This document shows, one piece after another, positions 18,977-26,984 of a stretch of 64,000 nt of DNA. The stretch is from Arthrobacter sp. EM1 (lineage in GTDB: Bacteria > Actinomycetota > Actinomycetes > Actinomycetales > Micrococcaceae): contig NZ_CP124836.1 in the NCBI RefSeq assembly GCF_029964055.1, forward strand, positions 1,488,001 through 1,552,000. Direction: 5' to 3'. The position numbers and the translations under genes are program-made. Within the stretch, counting starts at the first letter, position 1. Each line of letters starts with the position of its first letter. The notes under the pieces are model-generated. The model ran no database searches. It was not told the origin of the DNA and saw only the letters and a program-made list of their open reading frames with translations.

Positions 18977-18997
18977 TGTATTCATACAATTCTGTAT
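18977..18997. promoter_or_regulatory. Probable operator of the CmtR-like repressor
   Basis: Three half-sites overlap: TGTAT (18977-18981), ATACA (18984-18988) and TGTAT (18993-18997). The first two form a perfect inverted repeat with a 2-nt spacer, and the last two form one with a 4-nt spacer. The block sits in the AT-rich gap between the divergent CmtR-like and MFS genes, upstream of the CmtR-like start. ArsR-family sensors bind such imperfect palindromes. The assignment is an inference from position. Confidence 0.55.
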
Positions 18998-19019
18998 TGT
19001 TCTTATGGGCTAGGCTAAT

Positions 19020-19029
19020 ATGTGCACAT
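19020..19029. promoter_or_regulatory. Palindrome upstream of the MFS efflux gene
   Basis: ATGTGCACAT is a perfect 10-bp palindrome 43 nt before the TTG start of the MFS gene. It could be the binding site of the ArsR regulator encoded downstream at 20307, since ArsR sites often have AT-rich 12-2-12 palindromes. The motif is short, so chance is possible. Confidence 0.35.
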
Positions 19030-19072
19030 GTAAGCACTTGTTGATTGTTCGCCATTACCGTGAGGAGCCGCG

Positions 19073-20302
19073 TTGCTTCAAGTCCTGGCCGTTCCGGCCT
19101 ATCGGAAGCTCTTTTCGGCCCAGATCGTCGCCCTGCTGGGCACGGGCCTGTTGACCGTGGCGCTGGGTCTGCTGGCGTTTGACCTCGCCGGCGGCCAGGC
19201 CGGGGCGGTGCTGGGTACTGCGCTGACCATCAAGATGCTCGCCTATGTTTTCGTGGCCCCGGTGATGGCGGCGTTGGTCGAGCGACTGCCTAAAAAAGCG
19301 GTGCTCGTCGGCGCGGACCTGATCCGGGCAGGCATTGCCCTGATGCTGCCGATGGTGGACCAGGCATGGCAGATCTACGTCTTGGTCTTTGTGCTGCAGA
19401 GCGCCTCGGCAACGTTCACCCCGGCGTTCCAGTCGCTGATCCCGGTGGTACTTCCCGAGGAACGCCACTACACCCGGGCGCTCTCGCTTTCCAGGCTTGC
19501 CTATGACCTGGAGTCCCTGCTCAGCCCGGCGCTTGCGGCGGCCCTGCTGACAGTGGTCTCTTTTCATGAGCTCTTCCTGGGGACCGTGGCCGGGTTCTTG
19601 TTCTCGGCGGCCCTGGTGGTCACAACGCGCCTTCCGGTCGCACCGGCGGTGCGGCAGGAAGGAACCCTCTGGCACCGGACCACCCTTGGCGCCCGGATCT
19701 TTGCGAAGACTCCGGAGCTGCGGGGACTGATGGCGCTGAACCTGGCCGTCGCGGCCGCGACCGCCCTGGTGCTGGTGAACACCGTCGTCTACGCCCGGGA
19801 CCTGTTCGGCGGCTCCAACACCGACGTCGCCATCGCCCTTGCCTGCTACGGCGCCGGTTCCATGGCCGTGGCGCTGACGGCACCGGCGATCCTGGACAGG
19901 TTACCGGACCGGGCCTTTATGCGGGCCGGAGCGGTGCTGGTCTCGTTCGGACTCGCCGGGGCGTTCGCGCTGCTGGCCGTACCGGGAACGTGGCCGGTCT
20001 TGCTGGGACTGTGGGCCCTGCTCGGCGCCGGGACCTCGATGATCAACACACCCTCTGCCCGTCTGCTGCGCCGCGCCGCGACGGACAGAACCCGGTCGTA
20101 TATCTTCACGGCCCAGTTCTCCCTCTCCCATGCCTGCTTTATCATCACCTACCCCGTGGCCGGCTGGGTCGGCGCCGTCGCGGGACAGCCAGCGGCCGCC
20201 GCCGTACTGGCAGCGGTGGCTGCCATCAGCACGGCAGCGGCCTTCAAGTTCTGGCCCGCGGCGTTCAGGACCGGTCCAGTGCCGGAGACGACGAAAGGCT
20301 GA
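19073..20302 (+). CDS. MFS efflux transporter, probably for a metal
   Basis: A 409-residue major facilitator with about twelve helices (AYRKLFSAQIVALLGTGLLT, ALVERLPKKAVLVGADLIRA and repeated Gly/Ala-rich helices). The start is a TTG at 19073 preceded by GAGGAG 5 nt upstream. Its stop is 4 nt before the start of an ArsR regulator whose metal site fits Zn, Ni or Co. An export role for one of these metals is therefore the best guess from context. The C-terminus does not contain an obvious His-rich metal loop. Confidence 0.82.
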   Translation: MLQVLAVPAYRKLFSAQIVALLGTGLLTVALGLLAFDLAGGQAGAVLGTALTIKMLAYVFVAPVMAALVERLPKKAVLVGADLIRAGIALMLPMVDQAWQIYVLVFVLQSASATFTPAFQSLIPVVLPEERHYTRALSLSRLAYDLESLLSPALAAALLTVVSFHELFLGTVAGFLFSAALVVTTRLPVAPAVRQEGTLWHRTTLGARIFAKTPELRGLMALNLAVAAATALVLVNTVVYARDLFGGSNTDVAIALACYGAGSMAVALTAPAILDRLPDRAFMRAGAVLVSFGLAGAFALLAVPGTWPVLLGLWALLGAGTSMINTPSARLLRRAATDRTRSYIFTAQFSLSHACFIITYPVAGWVGAVAGQPAAAAVLAAVAAISTAAAFKFWPAAFRTGPVPETTKG

Positions 20303-20306
20303 GCCG

Positions 20307-20666
20307 GTGGACAACATTACAGGCGCCCCCGCCGCCAGCCTCCAACACCCGGACGCCCCCGACGCTCTCCGCCTGGACGCGGCCACCGCTACCTTTCGGA
20401 TGCTCTCTGACCCCACCCGGCTGCATATTCTTTGGCTCCTGGCCCAGGAACCCTCGGACGTCGGCTTCCTGGTGGAACGCACCGGGGCGTCCCGGACCTC
20501 GGTGAGCCAGCACCTGGCCAAACTGCGCTTCAGCGGTCTGGTCACCACCCGCAAGGACAGCCGCCACATTATCTACAGCATCGCCGGCGGACACCTGGCC
20601 CGTCTCGTGATGGAAGGCCTGAACCACGCCGACCACAAAGTCACCGGTGAATCCGTCCATGACTGA
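20307..20666 (+). CDS. ArsR/SmtB family regulator with an alpha-5 type histidine site
   Basis: A 119-residue winged-helix protein (FRMLSDPTRLHILWLLAQEP, SRTSVSQHLAKLRFSGLVTT). The last helix reads GGHLARLVMEGLNHADH, giving His96, ten residues, His107, two residues, His110. This is the spacing of the alpha-5 site in CzrA, NmtR and SmtB, but the first ligand, an Asp in those proteins, is Gly94 here. There are no cysteines. It is expected to sense Zn, Ni or Co and control the MFS gene 4 nt upstream. A GTG start with AAAGG upstream is chosen. Confidence 0.83.
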   Translation: MDNITGAPAASLQHPDAPDALRLDAATATFRMLSDPTRLHILWLLAQEPSDVGFLVERTGASRTSVSQHLAKLRFSGLVTTRKDSRHIIYSIAGGHLARLVMEGLNHADHKVTGESVHD

Positions 20667-20714
20667 GCTGCGGGCCAGACGCGAAGTGCGGCAAACCCCG
20701 GACGAAGCCAGGGC

Positions 20715-20936
20715 ATGAACTTTTGGGATGCGGCGGTCGCGGCCGCAGCTGGTGTCGTCCTGATCTATGCCGTACTGCTGGTTCTCTTGGCCGTGCCGGG
20801 TCCACAAGGTAACGGGTGTAGTCAGCGCGCTTGTTCCACACCCATGGCCGATGCACCCTTGTGCTTATCTGACGGACCGGATGTGCTCCAGTGCACACTG
20901 GCCGCTGCCGGGGTCAACGGACTTGGGCGGGGTTGA
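20715..20936 (+). pseudogene. Possible 5' remnant of a small membrane protein gene
   Basis: An ATG at 20715 begins a clean membrane helix (MNFWDAAVAAAAGVVLIYAV then LLVLLAV), followed by sequence without coding character to a stop at 20936. The start is similar in style to YkvA/DUF1232 membrane proteins, so this may be the first 30 codons of a truncated gene. It runs into the 3' end of the copper ATPase gene on the other strand. Function and expression are doubtful. Confidence 0.3.
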
Positions 20937-23043
20937 GTTTTAGCCGGCGCAGCAGCTGCGCGTTCAGGGCTACGACCACTGTGGAGATGGACATCAGTAC
21001 GGCTCCCGTGGCAGGGGAGAGGACGACTCCGGCGAAGGCGAGTACGCCGGCGGCGAGCGGGACGGAGATGATGTTGTAACCGGTGGCCCAGATGAGGTTC
21101 TGCCACATTTTCCGGTAGCTTGCCCGTGAGAGGTCCAGCATGGACAGGACTGCGCGGGGGTCGTTGCCGGCTAGGACCACACCGGCGGATTCCATCGCGA
21201 CATCGGTGCCGGTGCCGATTGCGATGCCCACTTCGGCCCGGGCCAGCGCGGGGGAGTCGTTGACGCCGTCGCCGACCATGGCGACTTTGAGTCCGCGGGC
21301 CTGCAGTTCGGCGACTTTCTTGTCTTTGTCTGCCGGGAGGACTTCGGCGAACACCTCTTCGATATTGAGTTCTTCGGCGACGGCGGATGCGACCTGTTGG
21401 GCGTCGCCGGTGATCATAGCGACCTTGATGCCGCGGTCCTGCAGGGCTTTGACGGCCTGGCGGGATTCGGTGCGGACGGCGTCCTCGAGGCTCACGGCCC
21501 CGAGGATCCTTTGCCCGTCAATGATGTGCAGGACGGCTGCGCCACGGTCCATCCACGCCCCGGTGGCGGCGGCCAATGATTTCGGTTCGTGGGCTTCGAG
21601 GTCACGGAGCAGTGCCGGGCCGCCGACGTGGATGGTCCTGCCGTCGACCGTGGCGCGGACACCGCGGCCGGTCATGGACGAAAATCCGGACGCCGCTGGA
21701 ATCGTCAGGTTCTGCTCCCGTGCGGCGCGGACGATGGCCCGTGCCACCGGGTGCTCACTGTCTGCTTCCACGGCTGCTGCCAGTGCCAGGAGATCGTTCC
21801 GGTCCACGCCTTGGGCGGTCGCGACGTCTTTGAGTGCCGGTTCGCCCTTGGTGAGGGTCCCGGTCTTGTCGAAGAGCACAACGTCGATGGTGCGCATGCG
21901 CTCCAGTGCCATCCGGTTCTTGATCAGGACACCGGCCCGTGCCGCCTGCTCGGTGGAGATGGCGATGACCAAGGGGATGGCCAGGCCAAGGGCATGGGGG
22001 CAGGCGATTACGAGGACGGTGACGGTGCGGGTCACGGCGTCGGGGACGCTGCCCAGCAGTGACCAGACGATGAACGTGAGGACCCCGGCGCCGGCGGCGA
22101 AGTAGAACAGGAAACCGGCGGCCCGGTCGGCCAGGGCCTGGGCTTTGGAGGAGGAGGCCTGCGCCTCGGCGACGAGGCGCTGGATTCCGGCCAGGGCGGT
22201 GTCGTCCCCGACAGCGGTGACCTGCACGCGGACGGTGTTGTCTGTGGCGATGGTTCCGGCGATGACCTTATCCCCGGATGAGCGGAGGACGGTCCTGGAT
22301 TCCCCGGTGATCATCGATTCGTCGAACTCTGCCTGGCCGTCAACAATGGTGCCGTCGGCCGGCATTCGGGCTCCGGAGCGGACCAGGACGGTGTCCCCCG
22401 CCGCAAGCTCGCTGACTTTGATGGTTTCGGTGCCCTCAGCGGTAATCCTGTCTGCCTCGTCGGGCAACAGAGCCGCAAGAGCGTCCAGGGCACCCCGTGC
22501 GGAGCCGAGGGCGCGCATCTCGATCCAGTGCCCCAGCAGCATGATCGCCACCAACAGGGCCAGCTCCCACCAGAAGTCCAGGTCGAACCCGCCGATCCCG
22601 AGGCTGGTGATCCAGGAGGCGATGAATGCGACGCTGATCGCCATGGCGATCAGCAGCATCATGGCCGGTTTTCGGCTCTTCAGTTCCTCCAGGCCACCTT
22701 TGAGGAAGGGCTGCCCGCCGTAGAAGAAGATCACCGTGCCCAGCGCCGGCGGGATCCAGGCCGAGCCCAGGAAAACCGGGGGTGTATAGCCCAGCAGCCC
22801 GCCGAACATGGGGCTGAAGAACACGACAGGCACGGACATGGCCAGCGTCAGCCAGAACCTGTTCTTGAACATCGCGACGCTGTGTCCGGCGTGTTGGCCC
22901 TGGGTGTGCACCATGTGCTCATCATCCATGCCGCCGCCATGGCCGGGGTGGGAGTGAGGAGCGTTGCCGACGACGGACCTGCTGAGGGGAACGCCGGACG
23001 TGTCCTGCCGGGCGGCACGTCCGTGGTGGTGGTCGTGGTCCAT
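20914..23043 (-). CDS. copB: CopB-type copper-translocating P-type ATPase
   Basis: A 709-residue P1B ATPase. The N-terminus is His-rich (MDHDHHHG..., HSHPGHGGG, HMVHTQGQHAGHS), as in CopB proteins, with no CxxC domain. The metal motif in the membrane is CPH (VIACPHALGLAIPL, about residue 350) rather than CPC. DKTGT (about 391), TGES and GDGVNDSP are intact. CPH-type ATPases are usually associated with export of Cu(II) or Ag. The ATG at 23043 is fixed by AAGGAG 9 nt upstream. A perfect CsoR-like palindrome lies about 75 nt upstream, and no csoR gene is nearby. Confidence 0.93.
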   Translation of the reverse strand: MDHDHHHGRAARQDTSGVPLSRSVVGNAPHSHPGHGGGMDDEHMVHTQGQHAGHSVAMFKNRFWLTLAMSVPVVFFSPMFGGLLGYTPPVFLGSAWIPPALGTVIFFYGGQPFLKGGLEELKSRKPAMMLLIAMAISVAFIASWITSLGIGGFDLDFWWELALLVAIMLLGHWIEMRALGSARGALDALAALLPDEADRITAEGTETIKVSELAAGDTVLVRSGARMPADGTIVDGQAEFDESMITGESRTVLRSSGDKVIAGTIATDNTVRVQVTAVGDDTALAGIQRLVAEAQASSSKAQALADRAAGFLFYFAAGAGVLTFIVWSLLGSVPDAVTRTVTVLVIACPHALGLAIPLVIAISTEQAARAGVLIKNRMALERMRTIDVVLFDKTGTLTKGEPALKDVATAQGVDRNDLLALAAAVEADSEHPVARAIVRAAREQNLTIPAASGFSSMTGRGVRATVDGRTIHVGGPALLRDLEAHEPKSLAAATGAWMDRGAAVLHIIDGQRILGAVSLEDAVRTESRQAVKALQDRGIKVAMITGDAQQVASAVAEELNIEEVFAEVLPADKDKKVAELQARGLKVAMVGDGVNDSPALARAEVGIAIGTGTDVAMESAGVVLAGNDPRAVLSMLDLSRASYRKMWQNLIWATGYNIISVPLAAGVLAFAGVVLSPATGAVLMSISTVVVALNAQLLRRLKLNPAQVR

Positions 23044-23116
23044 GGGTGTACTCCTTATGTTGTTTCCCCGGCTGCGGGCGGCTCGGACAAAGCACTTCAC
23101 TGACAACATCCCAAAC

Positions 23117-23133
23117 ATACCCCCAGGGGGTAT
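23117..23133. promoter_or_regulatory. CsoR-type copper operator
   Basis: ATACCCCCAGGGGGTAT is a perfect 8+1+8 palindrome about 75 nt upstream of the copper ATPase start. GC-tract palindromes flanked by ATA/TAT are the known sites of CsoR/RcnR-family copper repressors in Gram-positive bacteria. The regulator gene itself is not in the window, so control must be in trans. Confidence 0.8.
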
Positions 23134-23307
23134 AGCTGACAAGCAGGTCCGGATGTCTGTCCCCTTATCCGATGCGTCGACGATGGGCGAGAGAGTGGAT
23201 TCTCGCCTGGGGTGGAACCTGCCGTGTTGAGTCGATGGCACGAGCCACGTCTTGCGAACCGAGCACTGGACAGACCGCCGCGTGGTCGCTGGCTGTGGTG
23301 CGGGAGC

Positions 23308-23880
23308 CTAGTTCACCGTAATTTGTGTGTACATCCCGGCGGCGTAATGGCCCGGCAGATTGCAGACCAGCTCATAGCGTCCGGGCGGGAGGGTGACGGT
23401 CACCCAGCCTGTGGTTCCGGGCAGGATCCCTTGACCGGTTCCTTCGGCGCAGGTATTGGATGCTTCCCCGAGGCTGTCGGCCTCGTCGATTTGTCCGTCA
23501 GCGCCGATCGGGCGGGTGCCGGGGATCTGGTCGGCGGCGAGGGGCAGGATGACCAGTTCGTGGCTGAGGGTGCCGGCATTGGCGGCCAGGAAGGACACCG
23601 CGCCGTGCGCAAGCGTGCTGCGGTCTGCCGTCATCCGCATGGCCCCGCCCATCCCGCCGTTGCGCGCGCCCATCATGGGACCGCCCATGTTGGTCAGTGA
23701 CACGCTGATGACCGGCCCGGGAAGATCCGGGGCGACGCACCGGTTCCGGGCCGGAAAACCGGTGACCCCGGGATTCACCAGTCCGCCGAAGAGTCCAACA
23801 GCGACGAGGGACAGTGCCGTTAGAAGAATCGTGGCGGCGATCCCGAGGAACAGCTGCCCGCGGCGGGATATAGCCTTCAT
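23308..23880 (-). CDS. Membrane-anchored cupredoxin-like blue copper protein
   Basis: A 190-residue protein with an N-terminal signal/anchor helix (LFLGIAATILLTALSLVAVG) and a C-terminal cupredoxin fold. The type 1 copper ligands are visible as His in TLSHELVILP and as Cys-x4-His-x4-Met in CNLPGHYAAGM. This resembles sulfocyanin-type proteins outside the membrane. A Met/Gly-rich part (GGPMMGARNGGMGGAMRM) may add soft-metal binding. Its ATG overlaps the stop of the SHOCT gene. It lies downstream of, but is not co-directional-upstream with, the copper ATPase; all three are on the minus strand, with the pair first. Confidence 0.85.
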   Translation of the reverse strand: MKAISRRGQLFLGIAATILLTALSLVAVGLFGGLVNPGVTGFPARNRCVAPDLPGPVISVSLTNMGGPMMGARNGGMGGAMRMTADRSTLAHGAVSFLAANAGTLSHELVILPLAADQIPGTRPIGADGQIDEADSLGEASNTCAEGTGQGILPGTTGWVTVTLPPGRYELVCNLPGHYAAGMYTQITVN

Positions 23881-24134
23881 TCCTGGCGCCTGAGCGCCGC
23901 CCGCCGGGCAGTGAACTCCTGTTCGTCGATTTCCCCGCGGGCAAAGCGCTCATGGAGAATACGCTCGGCGTTGTGGTGCGGCGGCAGGGGCGCGCCTGCA
24001 CCATCGCCGCCATGGGGTCGCCGGACCAGCAGCACCACCACGGTCACCACGCCGCCCCAGAAAATCAGCATCAATGCGGCCATGGCCACCCATGCGCCGA
24101 TGCCCCAGCCAGACCCGTACCAGCCATCCATCAT
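23877..24134 (-). CDS. SHOCT domain small membrane protein
   Basis: An 85-residue protein with one membrane helix (GAWVAMAALMLIFWGGVVTV) and a C-terminal SHOCT motif (ILHERFARGEIDEQEFTARR). The ATG at 24134 has AGGAGG 7 nt upstream. It is translationally coupled (ATGA overlap) to the cupredoxin gene. SHOCT proteins of this architecture are common next to copper genes, where a scaffold or oligomerisation role is suspected. That role is an inference. Confidence 0.85.
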   Translation of the reverse strand: MMDGWYGSGWGIGAWVAMAALMLIFWGGVVTVVVLLVRRPHGGDGAGAPLPPHHNAERILHERFARGEIDEQEFTARRAALRRQE

Positions 24135-24509
24135 GATCAAACCTCCTGCAACAACGCTATGGCCCCGCAGAGCCTTGGAACAGAGGCTTACGCCCCGAGC
24201 GCCGCGGGTGCAGACCGGGGGCGTTTGGTCCGTGGAAATGCCTTAAGGATCATTCCTTCCACGTCATTGAGACGGACGAGGGGGTGACGGCTGAGCTGGA
24301 CTTCGTTATGGTTGGCGCCGGCGTCGATGGGCTCGAGTCGGAACGATGTGCCGCCGCCGTGCGACGGCGTGGGTGAACCGGGAATTGTTGCAAGGTCTGG
24401 AACCCAAAGGCTTTGGCAGGTCCTATGCGTGGCGACATGTACTCGGGAGCGGCCCTGACGGCGGATTACCTGGCCGGGATGTTCAACGACTGACCGGTGT
24501 GTGCGGAGA
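24135..24509. other. Intergenic region with unresolved gene debris
   Basis: The first 50 nt should carry the promoter of the SHOCT/cupredoxin pair. Beyond that, a minus-strand frame reads GTSFRLEPIDAGANHNEVQL and then GMILKAFPRTKRPRS, ending near 24188. A plus-strand frame reads MRGDMYSGAALTADYLAGMF, ending in a stop at about 24493. Neither has a start with a ribosome binding site. I take both as possible remnants. Confidence 0.3.
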
Positions 24510-24938
24510 TCAGTCAGCGTGGAGTTCGACGCGGGCGCCCATCGCAGTGAGCGCTCCATAGAGGTCAGGCACGCCCCACCATTCGACAGCTAGTCCGCCT
24601 TCAAAGCGGAGGATGTGAATGGAGGCCACCGTCACGGGTTTATTGCTGGCCGCCAGGCCTAGAAACGGCCCTGTATGCGTCCCCCGCCATGTCATCCGGC
24701 CTGCAACTTTATCGCCCTCCGCGACGGTATCCTCGATCGTTCCCGTGAGGCCGGAGAGGCCGGCATGCATTCCCTGCATCCAGTGAATAATTCCAGCCGA
24801 GCCTGGAAGCTGGCCTGGATCGGCGCTATGGTCCACGATGTCGGCGCTGACGACCCGGGCCAGCGCATCCTCGTCATTCGCCGTGACGGCGGCGATGAGG
24901 CGCCCGTATGCCTGCCGCAGTTCGTCTTTGTTTCCCAT
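24510..24938 (-). CDS. SnoaL-like ester cyclase/NTF2-fold protein
   Basis: A 142-residue protein starting MGNKDELRQAYGRLIAAVTA, with the NTF2-like pattern DIVDHSADPGQLPGSAGIIH, EDTVAEGDKVAGRMTWRGTH and ASIHILRFEGGLAVEWWGVP. This matches the SnoaL-like 'ester cyclase' group, many of which are small-molecule binding or isomerising enzymes of unknown substrate. The start at 24938 has a GGGGAGA site upstream; the longer frame to 24965 does not. It stands alone. Confidence 0.85.
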   Translation of the reverse strand: MGNKDELRQAYGRLIAAVTANDEDALARVVSADIVDHSADPGQLPGSAGIIHWMQGMHAGLSGLTGTIEDTVAEGDKVAGRMTWRGTHTGPFLGLAASNKPVTVASIHILRFEGGLAVEWWGVPDLYGALTAMGARVELHAD

Positions 24939-24965
24939 CGTTTCTCCCCGGATCGGCTCCTGCAA

Positions 24966-25369
24966 CTAAGTCTGGTCGCCGCAGCGGATGCAGGCAAGGG
25001 GGGCGTGACCCCGCTGATAGCTCCGAGCGGGTGGCGTCTTGGAACTTCTCTCCCGGGAGCCGACGCGGGGATAGGAGCGGGGTGCGGTGGCTCTCGCGGC
25101 GTTAAGTTGCCGCGGCCGGTACACGGCAGTGAATAACTTACCGGAAGGCGGCGGTTCCGCATTCCGGCGGCCAGGCTTGAGGCCCCTAAACGCACATCCT
25201 GGTGGCGGGGGCCGGGCGCCGGTTCCGGCCACCCTGGATCAGCAGTGCATCGGCGCAGGGGTCAGAAATATCTTCGAGTCGTCGCAGGGGAACTGGACAT
25301 TGGACGTCCCATCTCCTGTAGGCTGACTAATAAGAGTGGTCGATCACAGCCACGGCCAGAAGGAGCGAC
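24966..25369. other. Upstream region of nanR
   Basis: About 400 nt between the SnoaL-like gene and nanR. The last 80 nt should hold the nanR promoter and include the palindrome at 25299-25312. The rest shows frames on both strands without start signals or family resemblance, and I see no RNA gene or repeat. Confidence 0.45.
25299..25312. promoter_or_regulatory. Candidate NanR operator before nanR
   Basis: ATTGGACGTCCCAT fits the symmetric pattern AT-N-GGACGTCC-N-AT and lies 57 nt before the nanR start. A near-identical site (one mismatch in the AT arms) lies before the sialic acid importer operon at 34578-34591. FadR-type GntR regulators bind short palindromes of this size and often control their own gene. 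The GGACGTCC core alone also occurs inside genes, for example at 51792 and 57418, so the flanks matter. Confidence 0.6.
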
Positions 25370-26101
25370 ATGAGCATCGAATCCCAGGTAGTGTCCCCGG
25401 CCCGTTTCAGCGCTCAGATCAGGTCCCATGCGCTGCAGACGCGCATCATGGACCTCATCCTAGAACAGGGACTGGACGTTGGGGACGCATTGCCGACTGA
25501 AAGTGAGCTTTCGGCGGTGCTGGGTGTCGGGCGTAACACTGTCAGGGAGTCCCTGAAGGTGTTGCAGGCGCTTGGTGTGATAGAGATCCGGCACGGTTTT
25601 GGCATGTTCGTGGCACCTAACAACTTCAGTGCACTGACCGACGGGCTGGCGTTCCGCGGCCGTCTGTCGCTGCGGCACCGGGGTGAAGAGGCCATGGAGT
25701 TGATTGACGTGCGTCAGGCGCTGGAATCCGGACTCATCGGGTCCGCGATCGACCTCATGACCGAGGAGCACCTCGACGGTCTCCGCACCACCATGGAGCT
25801 GATGGACGCTGCCGCGGAAGCAGGCGAGCCGCTGGCCGAACTGGATGCGGAGTTCCACCGCAGGCTCTACGCGCCCCTGAACAACGAGCTTCTCATCAAT
25901 CTCATGGATGTCTTCTGGAAGGTCTACCGGCAGATCCATCAGGCTTTGGGCTCAGGACCCGTGGATCTGGGCGATCAGGCCCGTGTCCATTGGGAGATCT
26001 TCCAGGCCGTGGTCGACAAGGACAAGCCGCTGGCCTCCGAGCGGCTCCAACGCCACTTCGACGGCATCCGCCGGAAGCTCAAGGACGTCGCGGCCAGCTA
26101 A
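25370..26101 (+). CDS. nanR: GntR/FadR family regulator of the sialic acid cluster (NanR-like)
   Basis: A 243-residue regulator with an N-terminal winged helix (LPTESELSAVLGVGRNTVRE, SLKVLQALGVIEIRHGFGMF) and a C-terminal all-helical FCD ligand domain (LDAEFHRRLYAPLNN, VHWEIFQAVVDKDKPLASER). AAGGAG stands 5 nt before the ATG. It is convergent with the nan operon, whose last gene ends 152 nt away. Function as NanR is inferred from this location, by analogy with the corynebacterial nan/sia cluster. The expected inducer is sialic acid or ManNAc-6-P. Confidence 0.82.
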   Translation: MSIESQVVSPARFSAQIRSHALQTRIMDLILEQGLDVGDALPTESELSAVLGVGRNTVRESLKVLQALGVIEIRHGFGMFVAPNNFSALTDGLAFRGRLSLRHRGEEAMELIDVRQALESGLIGSAIDLMTEEHLDGLRTTMELMDAAAEAGEPLAELDAEFHRRLYAPLNNELLINLMDVFWKVYRQIHQALGSGPVDLGDQARVHWEIFQAVVDKDKPLASERLQRHFDGIRRKLKDVAAS

Positions 26102-26252
26102 AGGCCAAGGCGGGCCAGGCGCGTTCGCATCAATCCGAACCACTGGTCGGGGTCCCGGAGCCATGCCGGGTTTGGCGCGCCGCAGCGGGCGTGCGGGAGG
26201 AACGCCCTTCGGAGTTGATGCCCGCGATGAGTCCGTGCCATGGCGCCAGTCC

Positions 26253-26939
26253 TCAGCAGTGCAGCGCGGCAGTGAACCATCCGGTGATGGTGGCCGGGTG
26301 GGTAATGGCGGTGCCGACGACGACGGCGAACGCGCCGGCGCCGAGCGCCTGGCGGGCTTGCTCCGGTGTGTGGATTCGGCCTTCGGCGATGAGCGGTTTC
26401 CCGAAGGCTGCAGCGGCGATCCGTTCGAGGAGTTCAAGGTCAGGGCCTTGGGTCTTGGTGCGTTCACTGGTGTAGCCGGCGAGGGTGGTGCCGATCAGGT
26501 CGACCCCGGCGTCGACGGCCGCTGCAGCGTCGTCGTAGGAGCCGCAATCGGCCATAACGAGCGCGTGGGAGCCGCCACGGATGCCGGCGACTGTCGCTGC
26601 CAGGCTCAACCCGTCCGGGCGCTGCCGGCGGGTGCCGTCGATGGCCACGATATGCGCTCCGGCATTGGCGACTGCTAGGGCATGCCGCAGTGTCGGGGTG
26701 ATCAGGACGCCGTCGTGGCCATCCTTCCAGAGCCCGATGACCGGGACCTCGACGGCGGCCCTGGTGTGCTGGATATCGGCCAGCCCCTGGACCCGGACGG
26801 CTGCGGCACCGCCGATGACGGCGGAGGCCGCGAGCTGCGCGGTGGTGCGGGGATCCCGCATCGGCTCGCCAGGGTAGGCCTGGCACGAAACGATAAGCCT
26901 GGAGCGGAGGGACTCGAGGCCGTCGGGGGTCAGGATCAT
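26253..26939 (-). CDS. nanE: N-acetylmannosamine-6-phosphate 2-epimerase
   Basis: A 228-residue TIM-barrel enzyme that converts ManNAc-6-P to GlcNAc-6-P, the last dedicated step of sialic acid breakdown. Family motifs are present: LIVSCQAYPGEPMRDP, AVIGGAAAVRVQGLADI, VPVIGLWKDGH (catalytic Lys), IVAIDGTRRQRPDG, ALVMADCGSYDDA, IGTTLAGYT and PLIAEGRIHTPEQARQALGA. An AAGG site precedes the ATG. It is the last gene of the operon, 45 nt after nanK. Confidence 0.92.
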   Translation of the reverse strand: MILTPDGLESLRSRLIVSCQAYPGEPMRDPRTTAQLAASAVIGGAAAVRVQGLADIQHTRAAVEVPVIGLWKDGHDGVLITPTLRHALAVANAGAHIVAIDGTRRQRPDGLSLAATVAGIRGGSHALVMADCGSYDDAAAAVDAGVDLIGTTLAGYTSERTKTQGPDLELLERIAAAAFGKPLIAEGRIHTPEQARQALGAGAFAVVVGTAITHPATITGWFTAALHC

Positions 26940-26984
26940 AAGTGCCTTGTTTCTGTGTGGCCCGGTGTTGGCGGACAGGTTCGG

